A model generated the notes under the pieces. It made no database searches and had not been told where the DNA came from. It saw only the letters and a list, made by a program, of their open reading frames with translations. A stretch of DNA of 34,144 nucleotides from Flavobacteriaceae bacterium. Lineage in GTDB: Bacteria; Bacteroidota; Bacteroidia; Flavobacteriales; Flavobacteriaceae. Position numbers and translations under genes: made by a program. The stretch lies in the NCBI GenBank assembly GCA_029265595.1, contig JAJUIC010000005.1, positions 1 to 34,144 on the forward strand, in the 5' to 3' direction. The stretch's first letter is position 1; the number at the start of each line of letters is the position of its first letter. Shown here in pieces: positions 8,823 to 16,434 of this stretch.

Positions 8823-8841
8823 CAGCCGTCAAAAAGGAGAT

Positions 8842-9819
8842 ATGGAATACGCTGAAAATATACTGGGAACCATCGGGAATACACCACTGGTGAAAATCAA
8901 TAAACTCACACAGGGAATTGAAGCCCTGGTTCTTGCAAAATACGAAACTTTTAATCCCGGAAACTCGGTCAAAGACCGGATGGCCCTTCAAATGGTAGAG
9001 GACGCCGAAGCTCAGGGCCTCATAAAACCGGGAGGAACCATTATTGAAGGTACCTCTGGGAATACAGGGATGGGGCTTGCCCTGGCAGCCATCGTCAAAG
9101 GATACAAAATGGTTTGTGTTCTGGCCGATAAACAGTCAAAGGAAAAAATAGATATTCTTCGTGCAGTAGGGGTGGAAGTCGTAGTATGTCCGACCAATGT
9201 GGCACCCGATGACCCGCAATCCTATTATTCCACGGCACGGAGGCTTGCCCAAGAAACTCCCAATGCCTGGTATGTCAACCAGTATGACAACCTGGGAAAT
9301 ACCAGAGCGCACTACCTTTCGACCGGACCGGAAATTTGGCAGCAGACCGATGGAAAGGTTACGCATTTTGTGGTGGGTGTGGGTACAGGAGGTACCATTT
9401 CAGGTGTGGGAAAATACCTGAAGGAGCAAAACCCGAATGTGAAGGTCTGGGGAATCGATACCTATGGATCGGTTTTTAAAAAGTACCACGAAACAGGAAT
9501 ATTCGATGAAAATGAAATCTATCCCTATGTTACAGAAGGAATTGGGGAGGATATTCTACCAAAAAATGTAGACTTTGATATTATAGACGGATTCACCAAA
9601 GTTACTGATAAGGATGCCGCTATTTATACCAGGAGACTGGCAAGAGAGGAGGGGATGTTTGTTGGCAACAGCGCAGGTGCGGCCATGAAAGGATTATTAC
9701 AGCTGCAGGAGCATTTTACAAAAGATGATGTAGTGGTGGTATTGTTCCACGACCATGGAAGCCGCTATGTCGGGAAAATGTTTAATGACGACTGGATGAA
9801 AGCTCAGGGGTACCTCTAG
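8842..9819 (+). CDS. PLP-dependent cysteine synthase / cystathionine beta-synthase family enzyme
   Basis: A 325-residue fold-type II PLP enzyme. The Schiff-base lysine lies in NPGNSVKDR (about residues 37-45), the substrate/phosphate loop is EGTSGNTGMG, and the PLP phosphate-binding loop is GVGTGGTISG. The stretch NQYDNLGNTRAHYLSTGPEIW and the C-terminal HDHGSRYVGKMFNDDW resemble cystathionine beta-synthase catalytic domains as much as bacterial CysM. There is no C-terminal CBS pair. It makes cysteine from O-acetylserine or cystathionine from serine plus homocysteine; sequence alone does not decide. The ATG at 8842 is chosen over 8794 because it follows the promoter box and an AGGAG. Downstream is a convergent gene. 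Confidence 0.88.
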   Translation: MEYAENILGTIGNTPLVKINKLTQGIEALVLAKYETFNPGNSVKDRMALQMVEDAEAQGLIKPGGTIIEGTSGNTGMGLALAAIVKGYKMVCVLADKQSKEKIDILRAVGVEVVVCPTNVAPDDPQSYYSTARRLAQETPNAWYVNQYDNLGNTRAHYLSTGPEIWQQTDGKVTHFVVGVGTGGTISGVGKYLKEQNPNVKVWGIDTYGSVFKKYHETGIFDENEIYPYVTEGIGEDILPKNVDFDIIDGFTKVTDKDAAIYTRRLAREEGMFVGNSAGAAMKGLLQLQEHFTKDDVVVVLFHDHGSRYVGKMFNDDWMKAQGYL

Positions 9820-9881
9820 AACTTCAGATCGAACCATTCCCAGGTGGGGGTGGAGGGATTAGCGGCTTACTGCTATAGATC

Positions 9882-10271
9882 TTATGCGCTGGATTGGTTG
9901 TATCTGCTTTGGGTTTTCCTGTCTTTCCTATTTAATTCCTGGACCAGGTAGAATAACAGGGCTCCCCCTAAATACATCATAACATCCCAGAAATCCGCAG
10001 TGTAACGCTGGTTTCTGGGAGGTAAATATAGCTCGAAGTAGACGGAATAAAATCCCACTACCGACAAAATAGTAAAGAGCGATAATCGAAGATGAGGGTC
10101 AACTTTCCATCTGCGCACTACCCATAAGCAGATGGAAAGCACTATCGGCATACAAAGGAAATCTGCCGCATAAAAGCGGACCCAATCGGGGATGGAGATT
10201 CGGAAAAAAATTAAGCCATACACGCAAAGCGCCAGAGCTACATTTAGCCAGAAAAACCGTTTCAAAGTCAT
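9882..10271 (-). CDS. Small multi-pass membrane protein, unknown function
   Basis: A 129-residue protein with about four hydrophobic segments: FFWLNVALALCVYGLIFF, FLCMPIVLSICLWVV, LFTILSVVGFYSVYF and MMYLGGALLFYLV. A conserved-looking ELYLPPRNQRYTADFWDV loop lies between the last two. Similar short Bacteroidota proteins of this length and pattern exist, some annotated as transporters without strong proof; I do not assign a function. The frame is open upstream to 10334, but the ATG at 10269-10271 overlaps the TGA of the upstream small gene (TGATG), which marks the real start and suggests coupled translation. Confidence 0.65.
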   Translation of the reverse strand: MTLKRFFWLNVALALCVYGLIFFRISIPDWVRFYAADFLCMPIVLSICLWVVRRWKVDPHLRLSLFTILSVVGFYSVYFELYLPPRNQRYTADFWDVMMYLGGALLFYLVQELNRKDRKTQSRYNQSSA

Positions 10272-10534
10272 CACACCAGAAATAGCGAAATCAAAAAGGC
10301 CAATATCATTCCAATGGTCATCACCACTGCCCAAACGGAAAAGGCGGCGCGTTTTAAGTAATGAAGAAATTTACTGTCTTTTTTCTTCTTGGCTGTAGAT
10401 TCAACACTTGGAATGGGAGAATGGGGTCCATCTTCTTCAGTTTCTTTTTGGGTCTGGGCAAATTCCGGATCCTCCGGTAAGGGATCCTGAGGATTATTAT
10501 TTGAAGGGGAATTCCTTTTGGGGTCTGCGGCCAT
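10271..10534 (-). CDS. Small single-pass membrane protein, unknown function
   Basis: An 87-residue protein. The first 55 residues are polar, rich in Pro, Glu, Asp and Asn (probably disordered), ending in a basic patch AKKKKDSKFLHYLKR. A single C-terminal membrane helix follows (about 68-87, VWAVVMTIGMILAFLISLFLV). The positive patch before the helix suggests a cytoplasmic N-terminus. Its TGA overlaps the next gene's ATG (TGATG), so the two are likely made together. Function not recognised. Confidence 0.65.
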   Translation of the reverse strand: MAADPKRNSPSNNNPQDPLPEDPEFAQTQKETEEDGPHSPIPSVESTAKKKKDSKFLHYLKRAAFSVWAVVMTIGMILAFLISLFLV

Positions 10535-10872
10535 GAGTTAAAAGTGTAAGAGGGTTTTGCTCGTATGCTTGCTTCGGCCCGGCTACTGGATCAGAAATGG
10601 TAATTATCAGGCAGAAGGCAAATTCCAGTTGAATGCGTTTTTCATTTCAAAGTTCCCAATAAAGAAGCCATCAGGGAAGCGAAATCAGGCACTTCCAAAA
10701 GCTGGTCCCTTTGGATCTTCTCCTTTTGAAACTTAAGCTGTTATGTTGCAAAAATACCATTATTAATTTTAAGGCTTATAAGAAGATTTTCGATCTCAAA
10801 ATCATTCATTAAGACAGGAAGCTGACAAGGATTTCTCCGGTAGGTATTGCGGTCAGAATGGATAAAATAATT
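10535..10872. other. Intergenic stretch without a recognisable gene
   Basis: About 340 bp between a leftward small gene and the PspC-like gene. On the minus strand an exact -7 box TATTTTTG (10756-10749) would start a transcript near 10742 with a leader of about 208 nt before the ATG at 10534. That leader holds one 12-codon ORF (encoding MKNAFNWNLPSA, roughly 10642-10604). No terminator-like hairpin or tRNA shape was found, and I see no convincing riboswitch. A 69-codon minus-strand reading frame at 10741-10947 overlaps the PspC gene start and has no family features. Confidence 0.4.
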
Positions 10873-10880
10873 TATATTTG
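10847..10880 (+). promoter_or_regulatory. Promoter of the PspC-like gene (TTG-N23-TATATTTG)
   Basis: TTG at 10847-10849 and an exact -7 box TATATTTG at 10873-10880, separated by 23 bp, within the 17-23 bp range described for Flavobacterium promoters. The ATG follows 22 bp later. Confidence 0.6.
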
Positions 10881-10902
10881 ATGGCCAATTCTCACGCAGC
10901 CC

Positions 10903-11133
10903 ATGCAAAAGTACATCAATCGTCTTCGGTATTTTTTTGAACGGCATGGTTTCTATGTGTCCTCTCGTCTGGGAGACCGGTTAGGCATGCGGGCGAGCAG
11001 TCTGCGTTTATTCTTTATTTATTCTTCTTTTGCAACCCTGGGCATCGGATTCTTATTGTATCTGGTGCTGGCATTTCTTTTAAAGTTTAAAGATCTGATT
11101 TACACCAAACGCTCATCCGTATTTGACTTGTGA
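10903..11133 (+). CDS. Short PspC-domain membrane protein
   Basis: A 76-residue protein made of a PspC-like domain. A basic amphipathic start leads to RLGDRLGMRASSLRLFFIYSS, then one hydrophobic stretch (ATLGIGFLLYLVLAFLL), and a KDLIYTKRSSVFDL tail characteristic of the flavobacterial short form. In enterobacteria PspC is an envelope-stress sensor, but these short homologues lack its leucine-zipper part, so the role is uncertain. Preceded by a consensus promoter and no Shine-Dalgarno. Transcribed alone in the rightward direction. Confidence 0.85.
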   Translation: MQKYINRLRYFFERHGFYVSSRLGDRLGMRASSLRLFFIYSSFATLGIGFLLYLVLAFLLKFKDLIYTKRSSVFDL

Positions 11134-11342
11134 TGACTCCTGACTCTCATTGCAAGCGAGAAATACCGGGTATCTGATTTGGTTTTCCTGGTTGCGGAAT
11201 GAAAGTACCCTGTATACACTGGCATAACATCCATTTAACGCTGAATTTACAATTTAACGGGTGAGAATTTGAAAAAGTTAAATTTTTTAGCATCTTGCTT
11301 CGCCTTAATAGGTCAAAAGTATTGTCCAACTAATTACACCTT

Positions 11343-13430
11343 ATGAGAAAGTATTTGCTTTCAACCTTTTTCTTCTTTTGCTGTTTATCTCTTTTTTCAC
11401 AGGAGCTCATGGTAAAGGCCAAAGTAGAAAACCCCAGTAACCTTATTAACGACGGAATTATTACCTTAGAAGTCGAAGGAGGAGTTCCTCCTTATACTTA
11501 TAGATGGTCTGATCAAAGTACTGCGCTGGATTCTCCACGGGCCTCAGGTCTGACAGAGGGCGTACCCTATTCTGTTGTTGTTACCGATGCCAGTGGTAAA
11601 ACGGTAACCCAAACCTTTGAAATTAAACCAGAGGCCATTACTGAGAGCTTTAATGGATTTATGACACCGGCTGTTGACAATCTAGCGGCTGTGCTGTTTT
11701 GGGATCCCTTCTCAGCTATTGGAATTTATGACCCGGTGGTCTATGCTAATGGACAACGAGTGGCCGCTCCCGGTTGGGAGGCTGGTATAGCGTCTCAGTA
11801 TATTCTGAAAGAATGGATTGTGGCAGAAGGAGAACGTGTCAGGACGGGGGATCTGATTGCGATTGTCACCAAGGACGGTCAGGACCTGGAGACCTTTGCC
11901 AATGCAAATGGTACGCTGGAACATCTAGCTGCTGAAGGTGAAATGATATACAATTTTGAGAATATCCAGCATGTGGTAGAGGAAGGCGCTCATAACTTTG
12001 CTTATATAACCTACGATGAGCCGGTTGCACTGACTCACCCCAATGGAGACCCTCAGACCAAGGAGATTCCATTTATTGTGGTGTGGCTGGTTTTAGGAGC
12101 CCTCTTCTTTACCTTTCGTATGGGCTTTATCAATATACGGGGCTTTAAACACGCTTTGCAGCTGGCAAGAGGGAAATTTGATGATCCCAATGCTCCCGGT
12201 CAGGTCACGCATTTCCAGGCTTTGGCAACAGCTGTTTCTGGTACGGTCGGTCTTGGAAATATTGCGGGAGTAGCTGTTGCTGTATCCCTTGGTGGGGCAG
12301 GCGCTACTTTTTGGATGATTCTTGCCGGATTTCTGGGAATGTCATCAAAATTTGTGGAATGTACTCTTGGAGTGAAATACCGTCACATCAATGAAGAAGG
12401 CCGGGTTTTTGGAGGCCCCATGCATTATCTGCGATATGGGCTGGAGAAGCGTAATATGAAAGGATTAGGGAAGGTGCTGGCTACGGTTTTTGCCATCATT
12501 TGTGTGGGCGCTTCTTTTGGAGGTGGAAATATGTTTCAGGCCAATCAGACCTTCGAAATTTTGTCTGGCCAATTTCCGGTGCTGGCCGGAAATGGGTTTG
12601 TTTTCGGGCTCGTGGTAGCGGTGCTGGTTGGAGTGGTGATAATAGGAGGCATCAGGAGTATTGCCAAAGTAACAGAAAAAGTGGTGCCTGTAATGGCTGC
12701 AGTTTATATTATAGCAGCACTCTTTGTCATAGGAGTTAATATTGACAATATTGTGCCTGCCTTTTCTGCAATATGGGATGGCGCCTTTAGTCCCTCAGCC
12801 CTAAAAGGGGGTGTGATTGGAGTACTGATTGTAGGATTTCAGAGGGCCGCCTTTTCCAATGAAGCGGGTATTGGGTCAGCTGCGATTGCTCACAGTGCTG
12901 CCAAAACCAATCATCCGCCATCAGAAGGCTTTGTTTCCTTATTGGAACCCTTTATTGACACCATAGTGGTCTGTACCCTTACAGCATTGACCCTTATTTT
13001 TACCGGAATGCACGAGGTGGAAGGTGTAGGAGGGGTTGAGCTTACCTCCAGTGCTTTTGGGAGCGTGATTTCCTGGTTCCCGTACGTTCTGGCAGTAGCG
13101 GTATTTCTATTCGCTTTTTCAACTATGATTTCGTGGTCCTATTACGGGATGAGAGCCTGGACGTATCTCTTTGGAAAAAGCAAAAAAACGGAGGTAGTCT
13201 ATAAGTTGTTCTTCCTGACTTTTGTTGTGATTGGATCCTCAATTGGTCTTGGGGCGGTACTGGATTTTTCGGATATGATGATTTTGGCCATGGCCTTTCC
13301 TAATATTATCGGTTTGTATATCTTATCAGGAGAGGTGAAGAAGGACCTTAAAGAATATCGCCGGAAACTAAAGTCGGGCGAACTTTATCGTAAAGCAAAG
13401 GCAAGTCAGGAGATGAAAGAGGCCTCTTAG
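11343..13430 (+). CDS. Alanine:cation symporter (AGCS) with long extracytoplasmic N-terminal region
   Basis: A 695-residue protein, about 150-200 longer than ordinary AGCS carriers. Order: signal peptide (about 1-20, ending LFSQ); a SprB-like beta repeat (about 25-95, with [12 protein letters not shown] and [10 protein letters not shown]); a short [13 protein letters not shown] segment (about 118-130); a hammerhead-like stretch with [14 protein letters not shown]...[14 protein letters not shown] (about 155-200), resembling a biotinyl/lipoyl domain; then the AGCS membrane body from about 243 to 680. Signature blocks in the body are [39 protein letters not shown] and [20 protein letters not shown]. 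It imports alanine or glycine with Na+ or H+. It stands alone between a PspC gene and an acyl-CoA dehydrogenase and is followed by a terminator. Confidence 0.9.
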   Translation: MRKYLLSTFFFFCCLSLFSQELMVKAKVENPSNLINDGIITLEVEGGVPPYTYRWSDQSTALDSPRASGLTEGVPYSVVVTDASGKTVTQTFEIKPEAITESFNGFMTPAVDNLAAVLFWDPFSAIGIYDPVVYANGQRVAAPGWEAGIASQYILKEWIVAEGERVRTGDLIAIVTKDGQDLETFANANGTLEHLAAEGEMIYNFENIQHVVEEGAHNFAYITYDEPVALTHPNGDPQTKEIPFIVVWLVLGALFFTFRMGFINIRGFKHALQLARGKFDDPNAPGQVTHFQALATAVSGTVGLGNIAGVAVAVSLGGAGATFWMILAGFLGMSSKFVECTLGVKYRHINEEGRVFGGPMHYLRYGLEKRNMKGLGKVLATVFAIICVGASFGGGNMFQANQTFEILSGQFPVLAGNGFVFGLVVAVLVGVVIIGGIRSIAKVTEKVVPVMAAVYIIAALFVIGVNIDNIVPAFSAIWDGAFSPSALKGGVIGVLIVGFQRAAFSNEAGIGSAAIAHSAAKTNHPPSEGFVSLLEPFIDTIVVCTLTALTLIFTGMHEVEGVGGVELTSSAFGSVISWFPYVLAVAVFLFAFSTMISWSYYGMRAWTYLFGKSKKTEVVYKLFFLTFVVIGSSIGLGAVLDFSDMMILAMAFPNIIGLYILSGEVKKDLKEYRRKLKSGELYRKAKASQEMKEAS

Positions 13431-13449
13431 TTCTTACGGATTTTTTGTT

Positions 13450-13490
13450 AACCCATTCTGGCCTGTGTAGCAGTGCGGAATGGGTTTTTT
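13450..13490 (+). terminator. Intrinsic terminator after the AGCS symporter
   Basis: AACCCATTC (13450-13458) pairs with GAATGGGTT (13478-13486), loop of 19 nt, followed by a run of T ending at 13490. It lies 20 bp past the stop codon. Confidence 0.85.
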
Positions 13491-13584
13491 ATTTAGTTCT
13501 TTTTCTTGTGGGGAAGTAAGGTGGAATGAGAATTCCTGGATAGACTTCAATATTTTTACAACGCATATATAACGAGAATTACCC

Positions 13585-13592
13585 TATATTTG
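13585..13592 (+). promoter_or_regulatory. -7 box (TATATTTG) for the acyl-CoA dehydrogenase gene
   Basis: An exact TAnnTTTG match 68 bp upstream of the ATG. No clear TTG at 17-23 bp upstream, so only the -7 element is supported. Confidence 0.5.
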
Positions 13593-13660
13593 AAGCTTCA
13601 AAACGGGTGATCCAGCATCCATGATCCCTCTTTTCAAAAAAGATTATAAAATTAGAAGTA

Positions 13661-14836
13661 ATGACTATAGACCAGCGGTATTTTACAGAAGAACATGACA
13701 TGTTTAGGGAAAGCTTTCGAGAATTTCTGCAGAAGGAGGTGGTGCCGCATATAGAGGAATGGGAGAAGACAGGGGATATTGACCGTTTTATCTGGAAGAA
13801 GTTCGGGGAGATGGGCTACTTTGGGCTTCGGTACCCGGTGCAGTATGGCGGATTGGATCTGGATATTTTTTATACCGTGATTTTTCTGGAAGAACTCCAG
13901 CGCATCAATTCAGGTGGATTCGCTGCTGCCATGTGGGCCCATGCTTATCTGGCCATGACCCATGTGAACGCAGAGGGTAGTGAAGCCATTAAAGAAAAAT
14001 ATTTAAGCGCCAGTATATCGGGAGAAATAATTGGATGTCTATGTGTGACCGAACCCTTTGGTGGATCTGATGTGGCCGGTATGCGGACCACTGCTGTTCG
14101 CCAAGGTGACCATTACATTATTAATGGTTCCAAAACTTTTATCACCAACGGCGTCTATGCTGATTATCTTGTAGTGGCAGCCAAAACGGATCCTGAGCGT
14201 AAGGGGAAGGGAATTAGTATGTTTCTGGTTGATAGAGATACCCCGGGAATATCCGCCTCCAAACTGGATAAGCTGGGATGGAGAGCTTCCGATACAGCTG
14301 AAATTGCCTTTGATAATGTTCGCATTCCTGCGGATCGGTTGATGGGTGAGGAAAATCAGGGCTTTCCTTATATTATGGAGCACTTTGCTTTTGAGCGGCT
14401 GATCATGGGAATCAATGCGCATGCCAGAGCGGAATTTGCCTTGGAGTATACCTTGGATTATATGAGAGAGCGAATTGCTTTTGGACAATCTCTTGATAAG
14501 TTTCAGGCCCTGCGTCATAAAGTAGCCGATATGGTCAGTGAAGTTGAAATGTGTAAGGAATTTAATTATTCCGTGGCCAAAAGAATGGAATTGGGGGTGT
14601 ACGTGGTAAAAGAGGCCAGTATCTCCAAGCTGCGTTCCACCAAGGTAGCAGATGAGGTTATTTATAATTGCCTGCAAATGCTCGGAGGATATGGATACAT
14701 GGAAGACTATCCCCTGGCAAGAATGTTCCGAGACAGCAGACTTGGACCCATAGGGGGCGGAACTTCTGAGATTCTCAGGGAAGTGATCGCTCGTATAGTG
14801 GTCGATAAGAAAGAATATAAGCCTGCGAAAAAATAA
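13661..14836 (+). CDS. Acyl-CoA dehydrogenase
   Basis: A 391-residue FAD enzyme that introduces the alpha-beta double bond into acyl-CoA and passes electrons to ETF. N-terminal helical domain about 1-120; central beta domain with CVTEPFGGSD and GSKTFITNG; C-terminal helical domain with RIAFGQSLDKFQALRH and QMLGGYGYMEDYPLARMFRD. In MCAD/SCAD the catalytic base is Glu in the YEGTSQ stretch. Here that position is Gly (G366 in GPIGGGTSEI), while E245 in FAFERLIMG matches the alternative base used by isovaleryl- and long-chain acyl-CoA dehydrogenases. A branched- or long-chain substrate is therefore more likely. ATG at 13661 gives a full-length N-terminus. No beta-oxidation partners are adjacent. 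Confidence 0.92.
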   Translation: MTIDQRYFTEEHDMFRESFREFLQKEVVPHIEEWEKTGDIDRFIWKKFGEMGYFGLRYPVQYGGLDLDIFYTVIFLEELQRINSGGFAAAMWAHAYLAMTHVNAEGSEAIKEKYLSASISGEIIGCLCVTEPFGGSDVAGMRTTAVRQGDHYIINGSKTFITNGVYADYLVVAAKTDPERKGKGISMFLVDRDTPGISASKLDKLGWRASDTAEIAFDNVRIPADRLMGEENQGFPYIMEHFAFERLIMGINAHARAEFALEYTLDYMRERIAFGQSLDKFQALRHKVADMVSEVEMCKEFNYSVAKRMELGVYVVKEASISKLRSTKVADEVIYNCLQMLGGYGYMEDYPLARMFRDSRLGPIGGGTSEILREVIARIVVDKKEYKPAKK

Positions 14837-14849
14837 ATTGAGTTAAGGG

Positions 14850-14879
14850 TTGGGAGATTCTTTTAAATCTCTATATTTG
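14850..14879 (+). promoter_or_regulatory. Promoter of rpsU (TTG-N19-TATATTTG)
   Basis: TTG at 14850-14852, spacer 19 bp, exact -7 box TATATTTG at 14872-14879. One of the best consensus promoters in the window. It lies just after the acyl-CoA dehydrogenase stop. Transcript start expected near 14886, leaving a leader of about 30 nt that contains the strong ribosome binding site. Confidence 0.75.
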
Positions 14880-14900
14880 CAACCTGAAAAATTTCTAACG

Positions 14901-14911
14901 AAAGGAGGTGA
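14901..14911 (+). promoter_or_regulatory. Unusually strong Shine-Dalgarno of rpsU
   Basis: AAAGGAGGTGA contains the full 10-base complement (AAGGAGGTGA) of the canonical 16S rRNA 3' end, with AGGAGG spaced 7 nt from the ATG. Most other genes in the window have none, as is usual in Bacteroidota. It decides the start at 14916. Confidence 0.9.
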
Positions 14912-14915
14912 CACT

Positions 14916-15110
14916 ATGTTAATTATACCAGTTAAAGACGGAGAGAATATTGATAAAGCGCTGAAGCGTTACAAGAGAAAATTCGACCGTACAGGAAGAA
15001 TGCGTCAATTGAGAGCACGTCAGCAGTATACCAAGCCGTCTGTAGAACGTAGGGCTCGAATCCAGAAAGCACAATACATTCAGCATTTGAGAGATCAGGA
15101 AGAGTTTTAG
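14916..15110 (+). CDS. rpsU: 30S ribosomal protein bS21
   Basis: A 64-residue basic ribosomal protein of the small-subunit platform, next to the 16S rRNA 3' end. It begins MLIIPVKDGENIDKALKRYK and ends IQHLRDQEEF, the flavobacterial bS21 form. The frame is open upstream to 14850, but the perfect Shine-Dalgarno fixes the ATG at 14916. In Bacteroidia bS21 helps hide the anti-Shine-Dalgarno, so the strong SD on its own message fits the published model of autoregulation by bS21-lacking ribosomes (Flavobacterium johnsoniae work). It is transcribed from its own promoter and ended by a large hairpin that touches xerC. Confidence 0.95.
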   Translation: MLIIPVKDGENIDKALKRYKRKFDRTGRMRQLRARQQYTKPSVERRARIQKAQYIQHLRDQEEF

Positions 15111-15168
15111 ATGTTGACAGAGTCTGCATGACTCTTTTCTGAAGCTGCCTTCTAAAGGTATATAGAAG

Positions 15169-15217
15169 ACTGTTGGTAAATCAAAGTTCAGTAACTTTGT
15201 TTACCAACAGTTTTTTT
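15169..15217 (+). terminator. rpsU terminator abutting the xerC start codon
   Basis: A long hairpin: ACTGTTGGTAAA (15169-15180) pairs with TTTACCAACAGT (15200-15211), and inside it CAAAGTT pairs with AACTTTG around a four-base loop. The T run is 15211-15217. The xerC ATG begins at the next base. Strong enough to end most rpsU transcripts. Confidence 0.88.
15173..15199 (+). promoter_or_regulatory. Candidate xerC promoter embedded in the rpsU terminator
   Basis: The inner arm of the hairpin contains an exact -7 box TAACTTTG (15192-15199), with TTG at 15173-15175, 16 bp upstream (one short of the usual range). Initiation would fall near 15206, about 12 nt before the ATG. The box doubles as hairpin sequence, so chance resemblance cannot be excluded. 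Confidence 0.45.
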
Positions 15218-16135
15218 ATGGCCATTGATCAATTTTTAGATTACCTGGAATCCGAAAAAAAGTATTCTGCTCATACGGTTGCTGCATATAGACGAGATCT
15301 TCGGAATTTCGATGAGGCGATGCGCAGTGAGTTTGAAATGGAAGATTTAGGTGCGGTTCATTATTCCATGATACGCAAATGGATTGTGAATCTGGCAGAA
15401 GAGGGGATGTCAAATAGAACGATCAACCGAAAGATATCGGCCCTGAAGAGTTTCTATAAGTTCTTGCAGAAAACAAAGCAGATAAAGCGCTCGCCCCTGG
15501 CCAATCACATTCCTTTAAAGGCAACCCGGCAGGAACAGCTTCCCTTCTCCCAGAAGGAAATTACTCAGGCGCTGGAAATACTTGACCCCATAACATTTGA
15601 AGAGTGTCGTGATCAACTGGTTTTGGAGTTATTTTATACAACCGGAGTGCGACGTGCAGAACTCCTGGGTATACAACTTCCCGATCTGGATTTAACTTCA
15701 GCAATGGTAAAAATACGGGGTAAGGGCGGGAAAGAACGCTTTGTTCCACTCATGTCTTCTACAATATCTACCCTCCGGCAGTATCTGGAGAAACGAAAAA
15801 CACATTTATTGGAGCGGGGGGAAAGTTCAGTTTATTTATTTTTAAATGGGAAGGCACGGCCACTAACTCCTGCCCAGGTTGGAAATATAGTTCAGAAGTA
15901 CCTCGGGCAGGTTTCCACCAAACCAAAAAAGAGTCCTCATGTGCTTCGCCATTCCATTGCGACACATCTGTTGGACCAGGGCGCAGATCTGCATGCTGTT
16001 AAGGAATTGCTGGGTCATTCGAGTCTGGCCGCCACCCAGGTATATACACATAACAGTCTGGGGAAGCTCAAGGCTATATATAATAAGGCACATCCCAGGA
16101 ATCGAGAACCTGGATCAGATGAAGATCAGGATTGA
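15218..16135 (+). CDS. xerC: Tyrosine recombinase XerC/XerD-type
   Basis: A 305-residue site-specific recombinase, expected to resolve chromosome dimers at dif. SAM-like N-terminal core-binding domain about 1-95; catalytic domain about 105-290. Catalytic residues are visible: R145 (TGVRRAELL), K169 (RGKGGKER), H241 and R244 (HVLRHSIATHLL), H267 (LLGHSSLAATQ) and the nucleophile Y276 (VYTHNS). Length and position next to rpsU mark it as the housekeeping enzyme, not a phage integrase. The ATG at 15218 follows the T run of the rpsU terminator directly. The in-frame TTG at 15173 lies inside the hairpin and adds non-conserved residues. Confidence 0.92.
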   Translation: MAIDQFLDYLESEKKYSAHTVAAYRRDLRNFDEAMRSEFEMEDLGAVHYSMIRKWIVNLAEEGMSNRTINRKISALKSFYKFLQKTKQIKRSPLANHIPLKATRQEQLPFSQKEITQALEILDPITFEECRDQLVLELFYTTGVRRAELLGIQLPDLDLTSAMVKIRGKGGKERFVPLMSSTISTLRQYLEKRKTHLLERGESSVYLFLNGKARPLTPAQVGNIVQKYLGQVSTKPKKSPHVLRHSIATHLLDQGADLHAVKELLGHSSLAATQVYTHNSLGKLKAIYNKAHPRNREPGSDEDQD

Positions 16136-16253
16136 GGATTCTCAATCGGGTTGTATTGGGATTATTGATTCAGATATAGAGGTGGAAACATGGTCTAGGC
16201 GGAGCTGGCTGTCGGATGTTTGGGTTCCGTGTGGAAATAGCCAAAAGAATGTT

Positions 16254-16261
16254 TATCTTTG
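16254..16261 (+). promoter_or_regulatory. Upstream -7 box (TATCTTTG) before the tRNA-tuf unit
   Basis: An exact TAnnTTTG match. The nearest TTTG (16219-16222) is 31 bp upstream, too far for a standard -33. Could be a tandem promoter for the tRNA operon or the promoter of a separate short RNA. Confidence 0.4.
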
Positions 16262-16362
16262 CAGGCCGGATTGATGAAATCTCCCGAGAGGGTGGTTGAG
16301 GGTCAAAATAATGATTTCTAGAATATTAGAAAAACAGGTGTTTGAACCGTCCTTCTGAGCCG

Positions 16363-16396
16363 AAAAAAAATGTCGAAACTGCGGCGATTTTTTTTT
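16363..16396 (+). terminator. Terminator-like bulged hairpin before the tRNA operon promoter
   Basis: Eight A plus TGTCG (16363-16375) can pair with CGGCGA plus nine T (16382-16396), with a single bulged G and a loop of about six bases. It would stop transcription coming from xerC or from the box at 16254. Because the A and T tracts are symmetric, it could act in both directions. It may also act as an AT-rich upstream element for the next promoter. Confidence 0.5.
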
Positions 16397-16405
16397 AGAA
16401 ATGTT

Positions 16406-16434
16406 TTGGGAACTGAAATAAATTTATACATTTG
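16406..16434 (+). promoter_or_regulatory. Main promoter of the tRNA-tuf operon (TTG-N18-TACATTTG)
   Basis: TTG at 16406-16408, spacer 18 bp, exact -7 box TACATTTG at 16427-16434, preceded by T- and A-rich DNA. Start expected near 16441, about 43 nt before mature tRNA-Thr. The short leader has two small hairpins (CCGTTTGAAAAGCGG and TTAGAC...GTCTAA). Confidence 0.75.

Noticed and set aside
8794-8841. Longer start for the cysteine synthase gene
   Set aside because: The extra 16 codons span the TACCTTTG promoter box; the enzyme family begins at the ATG at 8842.
10741-10947. 68-codon minus-strand frame before and overlapping PspC
   Set aside because: It overlaps the PspC start and its promoter, and the translation has no recognisable pattern.
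14039-14677. 212-codon minus-strand frame
   Set aside because: Entirely antisense to the acyl-CoA dehydrogenase, with no family features and no promoter or leader of its own.
15218-16135. Possible phage or genomic-island integrase next to a tRNA cluster
   Set aside because: Size, catalytic pattern and the rpsU neighbour identify the housekeeping Xer recombinase. No att repeats or cargo genes were seen around the tRNAs.
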